Assembly (NCBI GenBank): GCA_026770585.1
Contig: MU646395.1
Location: 158,564-169,374, forward strand
Direction: 5' to 3'
Length of the DNA: 10,811 nucleotides
Source of the DNA: Baffinella frigidus
Taxonomy: Eukaryota; Cryptophyceae; Cryptomonadales; Baffinellaceae
Part shown: positions 1-6,811 of the stretch, in pieces
Position numbering within the stretch: position 1 is the first letter of the stretch
Layout: every line of letters begins with the position of its first letter
The notes under the pieces: model-generated
Told to the model about the DNA's origin: nothing
What the model saw: only the letters and a program-made list of their open reading frames with translations
Databases searched by the model: none
Translations under genes and position numbers: made by a program

Positions 1-63
1 TACCTCGCCTGTAAGAACACCCTTGCTCGAGGGCCGGTCGGGCGTCGTGTTCTTGAATAGTAC
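1..63. repeat. short foldback, member of the dispersed terminal family
   Basis: AAGAACAC (12-19) pairs with GTGTTCTT (46-53). The left end TACCTCGCCTGTAAGAA resembles TACCTCGCTCATAAGAA at 563 and 179. Confidence 0.55.
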
Positions 64-100
64 CAGAGGGTTGACTAAATCGCACGTGGTCAACCCTCTG
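64..100. repeat. perfect 12-bp inverted repeat
   Basis: CAGAGGGTTGAC (64-75) and GTCAACCCTCTG (89-100) with a 13-nt loop. Could be a hairpin or a dimeric protein site; no gene adjoins it. Confidence 0.8.
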
Positions 101-170
101 CTGCTAGATTATGAACACGCAGGGATCGAGTCCGTCCCGTCTTGTTAAGTTACGGGTTCTTGTACACGAG

Positions 171-258
171 GTACAGGGGCACCTCGCTCATAAGAAACTG
201 CAACCCCTCTAGATGCACCATAGGAAGGCGATTTCTTACGGGAAAGGTACCCCTGTAT
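171..258. mobile_element. 88-bp foldback (MITE-like) element
   Basis: Arms 171-201 and 228-258 match at about 23 of 31 positions: GTACAGGGG(C/T)ACCT...TAAGAAA..GC. The outer end is the dispersed GTACAGGGGTACC core. Confidence 0.7.
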
Positions 259-300
259 CCATGTAGACGACTCACTTCTTTTGCAACACTACATACATGT

Positions 301-506
301 ATCCCTTAAGTGTCGATGGGGTCAACTTTGGCCGCACGCAGGTCCTAGGCAGGTCATAGGGTCTTACGGTAGGGCGTGTGAGTCTACTCGCCACTTAAGG
401 GATAGCCCAGATACCCCTGTACATGTACGGTAAGACCCTCGGACCTGCCTAGGACCTCTCGGCGGTCAAGTTTGACCGCCTCGCCACTCAAGGCCACTTA
501 AGGGAT
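301..506. mobile_element. 206-bp foldback element bounded by ATCCCTTAAG / CTTAAGGGAT
   Basis: Central arms 340-367 and 430-457 match at 26 of 28 (AGGTCCTAGGCAGGTC, then GGGTCTTAC). Weaker pairing extends outward through GGTCAACTTTGGCCGC / GCGGTCAAGTTTGACCGCC to ATCCCTTAAG at 301 and CTTAAGGGAT at 497-506. A further CTTAAGGGAT is at 394. Inside the right arm GGCGGTCAA/TTGACCGCC (461-480) is a palindrome of its own. Confidence 0.75.
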
Positions 507-564
507 GCAGCGTCGATTTCAACCTTCGCGTCAACTGTCGAGGACGAAGGGGTTACAGGGGTAC

Positions 565-679
565 CTCGCTCATAAGAAACCGCCCACCCCCTAGGATCAG
601 AAACCGCCCATCCCTTAGGCCCTAGCTAGGCATAGGCCTAGTGTAGGGTCCTAGGGGGGGGCGGTTTCTGATGAGCGAG
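565..679. mobile_element. 115-bp foldback element with 31-32-bp terminal inverted repeats
   Basis: CTCGCTCATAAGAAACCGCC (from 565) through CCCCCTAGGA pairs with TCCTAGGGGGG...GCGGTTTCTGATGAGCGAG ending 679, with one mismatch and a small length difference in the C/G run. The inner part repeats CAGAAACCGCCCATCCC. Shares its end with the element at 171. Confidence 0.8.
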
Positions 680-1158
680 TCGAGTAAATGTAACGAAAGA
701 CTGAGGCATCCTCGTGAGACGTGGGGCCAGTAGCGTTGACAGGTACCCCTGTACGCTCACAGGACTGTTGACGCTGCGTGTCCTTAATTCCGAGTAACCA
801 CTGTAGCGGGCGAATGCGAGAGCGTGCGTCGTGGAACTCAGATGGCTCTGCTCCCAGCTTCGTTTTCATCTAGGAACATACCAGAAAACCCCACATGAAA
901 AGGCGTAGGATAGCAGCATCGTTGCATGCCGAAAATAGCTTACACCCTTATCTTCGGCGTCGGAAGCCTAAGATAGCGTACAGAATCTGCCGTGTTCCGA
1001 AATTACCTTGCCTCGGTCAAGTGCTAGCCACTATCGAGCACGTCGTCCACCGATGTCCGTGGGAATATTTATCTTAACATCTTAAATATTAACAACGAAG
1101 AGGCATCCGTTTTCCGTGTGGTTTTCCAACATCGACGACCAGGAGATCGTTTTCAGAT
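680..1158. other. no gene recognised
   Basis: Contains one more dispersed core GGTACCCCTGTAC at 742-754. Otherwise I see no coding signal, array or clear RNA gene. Base use is more even than in the exons. Confidence 0.4.
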
Positions 1159-1159
1159 T

Positions 1160-1176
1160 ACACTCACCGTGAGTGT
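1160..1176. repeat. short palindrome ACACTCAC-C-GTGAGTGT
   Basis: Perfect 8-bp arms around one base, 16 bp before the larger hairpin. Confidence 0.75.
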
Positions 1177-1191
1177 GAGGCAACCCTCTAC

Positions 1192-1232
1192 CGATCTCTA
1201 TCGAGAACCAATTCGGTTCTCGATAGAGATCG
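1192..1232. repeat. perfect 18-bp inverted repeat with 5-nt loop
   Basis: CGATCTCTATCGAGAACC (1192-1209), loop AATTC, exact reverse complement at 1215-1232. A transcript from either strand would form a strong hairpin. No adjoining coding sequence; could be a small foldback remnant. Confidence 0.9.
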
Positions 1233-1516
1233 TTGGAGCACATCTCACGGCCGCGTCAAGAGACCATGTTACATTTTCCTCCTACATATGTAATTGCCGG
1301 CGTTGTTTCAGATCGCACCCAAGTCCCTAATCAGCAGAACTACCCACGTGCCGCCACGCCGAGCCAACGCACGACACGCAGCGCGAATGTAGCAAGCAAA
1401 CACACGGATATTGTTGTGCAGACGTTTCATTCCTCACACGTCGTTGCACAGCGTGCCAAGCACCCCCTTGTCATGATAGTGTAGGGTCGAGCTCGGTACC
1501 CCCCCCAGACAACCGC
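1233..1516. other. no gene recognised; likely 3' side of the minus-strand gene
   Basis: Downstream of the TAA at 1517-1519 (minus strand). No convincing poly(A) signal seen. Includes the polylinker-like TCGAGCTCGGTACCC at 1487-1501. Confidence 0.35.
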
Positions 1517-1703
1517 TTAATGGCGGTTGTAGAAGTAGTCCCACTGGTGGCGGGCGCGGCGCCAATCGTCGTAGGACGCGGCGTCGTTGGCGCGGTAGTA
1601 GGTGTCCTCGGACTCCTGGTAGAGAGCGCGGGCCTGGGTGTTCTGCACGAACGCCTGGGTGTAGAGGTTCGCCGCCTTCTTGCCGTAAAGGATGGTCTTC
1701 ATC
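1517..1703 (-). CDS. terminal coding exon of an unrecognised small protein (about 61 residues from Met)
   Basis: On the minus strand a pyrimidine-rich CTTCTCCTTCCTCTCCAACAG precedes G-ATG; coding then runs MKTILYGKKAANLYTQAFVQ to a TAA after DYFYNRH. Almost every third codon position is G or C (ACC ATC TAC GGC AAG AAG GCG...), as in the flippase exons and unlike the flanks. The peptide is soluble, charged and aromatic-rich (YYRANDAASYDDWRRARHQW), probably helical. I do not recognise a family. Either ATG 1702 is the start after a 5'UTR intron, or this is the last exon of a longer gene whose upstream exons I cannot find. It would be divergent to the flippase gene. Confidence 0.75.
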
Positions 1704-2862
1704 CTGTTGGAGAGGAAGGAGAAGGTCAGCGGACAGTAACAGGCAAGCAACGGACCTGGCACCCGGAACCGCCCCTGACCAGCTGGCACCCTTGCCCCAA
1801 CCTACGATCGGCCGCCACCGCCGCGCAGATCTGAGGGGACCTGCACGAGCAACTGCACTGGCACTAGATACTCGCCGGCCGTTTGAAGCAGCAGGGCTGC
1901 GGGCTCCACGGAAGAGGGCAACGCCCCCGAAGGAGAGCCAACCTACCGGATCTTGATAGGCTAGCGATCGAGCTGAGGCAAGTGCGGCCGGGACCAGAAC
2001 CAGCTCAGGATCCCGACACAAGCCCTCGCATTCGATCGCTCGGAATCCCTGCACCAACTCGGTGTGGTGCACGGGGCGCAGAGAGGCCGGGCCCCTTTGA
2101 GGTGACGCTGGCCAAAGGTGGCATCTCGTCAAGGCCTGGAAACGCTGCACCCGCGGGGGCCCCGCGCTTCCGCCCCGCTTGCTCTACACAGACCGCGCAC
2201 GCGCCCGCTGTCCGTGATGAAGCAGCCATCGAAACTGAGCCTGGCCCTGCGGGGGGGCGGAGAGGGGCGGCGCCAACGGCGGGGGAGGGCGCATACTTTT
2301 TTGAGGTAAATCAGCTCGAAGAGACGCGGTTGACTAATAGGGGCGTTGAGTGATTTGTTTCAATCAACCGTTTTGGGAATTCTCCATGACGGGACGTGTG
2401 AGACGGGGCAAATCCTTCAGGGTTGACCGTTTCTTGATCCGGGGCTTCAAAGGCCGCAAGGGCCCTGCTCAGCTGACACACGCCGCGCGTCGCCGACGGG
2501 TCGCTGTCTCTTCCGTGGAGTCGTATCCGCCAGGCAGAGCGACCCCTCCAATCTGGGCAGCGCCGCGGGCGCGGGGGAAGGCTCGGCTGGACGTGGGTCT
2601 GTGCTCCTCTATTCGGACCGCCACTATGGCCGCAGCGGCCCAGGTGGCTTGAGGAGGCGCTTGTTCGGCGTGGACACGCGGGCAGCTCTCGGCTCCGGTA
2701 TTTTGAGGTCAGGGCGGGTGCTTGTGCCTCGGGGGAACGAGGATTCGCTTCTGGACCTCGCAAGGGGTCGGGCGGCCCGACACAGTGGGTCTCATTTCGA
2801 CAGAGCTGTTTGACTTATCGTCGCACAGCCAAACTCACACCGATTCTCGACCCACAAGGGTT
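1704..2862. other. GC-rich region between the divergent genes; probable promoters/5' UTRs
   Basis: No recognisable protein, RNA gene or repeat array. Open frames on both strands have no domain-like features. If the two genes are divergent, both promoters and the first exon(s) of the minus-strand gene should lie here. A well-placed ATG at 2626 (CCACTATGGCC, MAAAAQ then a CAG|GTGGCT) is in the same frame as the flippase, but a TGA follows at once and no matching acceptor is obvious. Confidence 0.4.
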
Positions 2863-3385
2863 ATGCCAGAAAATAACAAGGTTTCTCCAGAGGATATGCC
2901 TCCCACAGGAATGTTCGTTTCACATTGCAACGATGCGCTTGCGAATGCGGCAAACAAGCACGTTCCCAACGTCATCGTGACCGCCAAGTACAACGTGCTC
3001 TCGTTTTTCCCACGGAACCTCTACGAGCAGTTCTCGCGGCTCGCCAACGTCTTCTTCCTCATCATCTCCTGCCTCCAAGTCTTCACGGACCTCTCCCCAA
3101 CGTCGAAGTTCGCAACCGCAGGGCCGCTCGCCGTCATCCTCATGCTCAACATGGTGCGCGAGATCTTCGAGGACAGCGCGCGCCACAAGGGGGACGACGA
3201 GGTCAACAACCGCCTCGTCGAGGTGGTGCGCGCCGACGGGAGCGTCGACGCCATCCCCTGGAAGGCGGTGCAGATGGGGGACATCTGCAACATCAAGTGC
3301 AACGATGAGTTCCCCGCGGATCTCGTCGTGCTCTCTTCGAGCGGGGATCAGGGGATGTGCTACATCGACACGTGCAACCTCGACG
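2863..3385 (+). CDS. P4-ATPase exon 1: N-terminus, TM1, TM2, first part of A domain
   Basis: The reading frame is open from 2722, but I chose ATG 2863 because the peptide from here ([18 protein letters not shown]) leads directly into the conserved [15 protein letters not shown] region; later Met codons at residues 12 and 17 are possible. G at -3 fits a usable start context. The exon codes for both first membrane helices and ends in the A-domain run [11 protein letters not shown]...[10 protein letters not shown]. The next bases still read E-T and then heptamers with an in-frame stop. The only donor that restores DGETN is a GC donor (GCGAGA) at 3386, making intron 1 a GC-AG intron. Confidence 0.93.
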
Positions 3386-6300
3386 GCGAGACCCTAAACC
3401 CTAAACCCTACACCCTAAACCCCGATCCTTAATTAAACCCCAAACCCCGAACCCTAAACCTCAAATTAAACCCCAAACCCCTAAACCCTAAACGCCGAAC
3501 CCTAAACCCTAAACCCTAAACGCCAAACCCTAAACCCTAAACCCTCAACCCCAAACCCCAAACACTAAACCCTAAACTCTAACCCCCCAACGCAGGCGAA
3601 ACCAACCTCAAAATCCGCAACTCGATCGCCTCGACAGCCGCGCTCAACGCCCCAGACAAAATCTGCAAACTCCAGGGGCGCCTCGAGTACGAGACGCCCA
3701 ACAACAGGCTCTACAACTTCACCGGGAAGCTCGTCGGGGTCGGTGGGGAGGATTCGGTGGATAACGAGAATGTGCTGCTGAGGGGGAGTACGCTGCGGAA
3801 CACCGTGTGGGCGCTTGGCCAGGTTTCCTTCACTTTCAACCCCAAACCCTTAACCCTTAACCCTTAAAACCTTGAACCTTGAACCTTGAACACTGTGGGT
3901 CGCGACCTTGTTGCCCAGGCTCGTAACCTTAGACGCTGAATCCTAACCCCTGAACCCTAATCCCTAAACCTCAACCCATAACCACCAACCAACCCCTCAC
4001 CCCCAAACCCTAACCCCTGGAACCTAACCCCTGAACCTCAAACCTCAAACCCTAACCCCCAAACCCCAAACCCTAAACCCTAACCCCCAACCCAAACCCT
4101 AAACCCTAAACCCCAAGCCCCAAGCCCCAAGCCCTAACCCCCAAACCCTAAACCCGGCGCAGGTGATTTACACAGGGCCAGAGTAAGATCATTTTTGGGC
4201 CTTTTTGCGCCGCAGGCTTTCTAAAACCCGCTCAGTCCTGGATGACTTTTATATATCTTCGTTATTTCTGCTCTTTTCAAAACATTGTTTGCCGTAGGTG
4301 ATCTACACGGGGCCGGAATCGAAGATCATGATGAACGCGCAGAAGGGGCGCGTCAAGTGCTTTTCTAACACAACGAAAATTACTACACAGATACTCTACT
4401 ATTACTATTCAGACCCAATTGTGTAGTAAATTTCGTTGCCAGAAAGCGTTTCCACAGCTGAAAACCCGGCGGGCTTGCAGGTGATCTACACGGGACCGGA
4501 GAGCAAGATCATGATGAACGCGCAGAAGGGGCGCGTCAAGCGCTCCAACATCGAGAAGTCCGCCAACTTCCTCATGGTCAACCCGTGAACCCTAGACTCG
4601 AGACCCTACACCCTAGGCCTCAGGCCCTACACCCTACACCCTACACCCTGAACCCTGAGCTCCGAACCCTACACCCTACACCCTACACCCTACACCCTAC
4701 ACCCTACACCCTACACCCTACACCCTACACCCTACACCCTACACCAGCTGGGGATACCTGGTGGTACAGTCCGCATGGTCCTAATTCCCAAGCAGTACAA
4801 ACTGAACCCTCAGAACTGGACCCTTCGCCCCGTACCCTCCACCCTCCACCAGTTTCATAGTTTCCGACGCCTTCGTTCAGGAATAATGGCTCCAAGCCCT
4901 GGTACAAATTGTGTACCAAACATTGGGACACGACCCTAAAATACCTGCAATGGACTTTTAATCCACTTCATGATCGTGTCCATGGTCTTGTCCCATACAA
5001 AATCTGTACGGGGCTTGGAGCCATTTTTGCTAGACGAAGGCGTCGAAATCTATAAAGTTGGGGATCCTGGTGCTGTACCCTAACTGAACACTGAACTATA
5101 GGCATCGAAAATTCCGCAAACTCCCGCATGGTCCGAATTCACAATCGCTGAACACTGAGCACTGAACACTGAACCCTAATCCCCAAACCCGTCACCCCCA
5201 ACCCTTCACCCTCCACAAGCTGGGGATCCAGGCGCTGTACCTGGTGGTACAGTCCGCATCGCCCTCATCCCAAAACACTAAAAACTTGACACTGAAACCT
5301 GGACCCTGGACCCTGGACCCTGGACCATACACCCTGGACCATACACCCTGGACCATACACCCTGAACCCTGAACCCTGAACCCTGAACCCTGAACCCTGA
5401 ACCCTGAACCCTGAACCCTGAACCCTAACGCAGTTGGGCATCCTGGCACTGCACCTCGTCATCCCCGCCATCTCTAAACCCTGAACCCTAACCCCCAAAC
5501 TCCAAACCCCTAACCCTACACCTTCCACCAGTTGGGCATCTTGGCGCTGTACCTGGTCATCGGGGCGATCTGCACGATCGGGATGGCCGTCTGGGTGCCC
5601 AGCTACAGGGACGCCTGGTACGCCCCCGACCCTACACCCTACACCCTACACCCTACACCCTACACCCTAGGACTGCACCCTAGAATTACACCCTAGGACG
5701 CCTGGTACGGTACCCCTCTTCGCTAAACCTTACACCCTTAGGGTTGAGGGTGTAGGGTGTAGGGTGCAGGTGTAGCCCAAACCCCACCGGTTGGGGGTCC
5801 TGGCGCTGTACCTGATCATCGGGGCGATCTGCACCATCGGGATGGCCGTCTGGGTGCCCAGCCACAAGGACGCCTGGTACCTAAACCCTACACCCGGATC
5901 CTGGAACCCGGAAGCCTGCACCCGAAACCCGAAAATATGCACCCGAAACCCTGAACCGTGAACCCTACAAAACCTAACCCCTACATCCGGATGGCAATAT
6001 GGGTCTCCAACTGCAACGACGCGTGGCTAAACCCGAAACCCTACTCCCTAATCCTAACACTCTGCACCCTAATCCCCACATCCCACACCCCACCCCCCAA
6101 ACCCCAAACCCCACCCTAGGTACATCCCCTACGTAGCCGACCATGGGGCCGGAGACTCCCCCGCATGAACCCTGCACCCTACCTGTAGGGGGAGGGGCTC
6201 TCCTTATGAGAGAGGTACCCCTGTACAGTGTACACGTATGAGCGAGGTACCCCTGTACATGAGCGAGGTACCCCTGAACAGTGTACCTCCGCGCCATCAA

Positions 6301-6773
6301 GTGCCTGCCCTAACCCCCAAACCTAACCGCAGGTACATCCCAGGATGGGGATTTAGGGTTGAGGGTCCAGGGGTTTGGGTTCAGGGGCCGACCACGGCGC
6401 CGCAGACTCGGCGGCATAGACCGACCACGGCTCAGGGGACTCGGCGGTATAGACCGACCACGGCTCAGGGGACGACTCAGCCGCAGACGACCGAAACCCC
6501 AACCCCCCGACCAGGTACATCCCGTACGTGGCCGACCACGGGGCCGGAGACTCGGCGGCAGGGTACATCACGTTCCTGCTGCTGCTCAACAACTTCATCC
6601 CGATTTCGCTCTACGTCAGCATGGAGGTCGCCAAGTCCGTTCAGGGCCTCCAGGTGCCTCAGAGCGAGGGGGAGAGAGAGAGCGACAGTGTGTGTGTGTG
6701 AGAGAGAGAGGGAGAGTGTGTGTGTGAGAGAGAGAGGGAGAGAGTGTGTGTGAGAGTGTGTGAGAGAGAGAGA

Positions 6774-6811
<38 letters not shown>

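Noticed and set aside
1434-2150. 238-residue minus-strand frame
   Set aside because: It overlaps the convincing 61-residue exon in another frame and has the Pro/Arg/Leu-rich look of an out-of-frame GC-rich shadow.
2350-2763. Open frames on both strands, including MAAAAQ at 2626 as an alternative flippase start
   Set aside because: No domain similarity; MAAAAQ is followed by a stop and no acceptor in the right phase was found before 2863. Kept only as a remark.
3391-3590. True chromosome end
   Set aside because: CCCTAAA repeats are degenerate, short, on both strands, and flanked by coding exons that continue on the other side.
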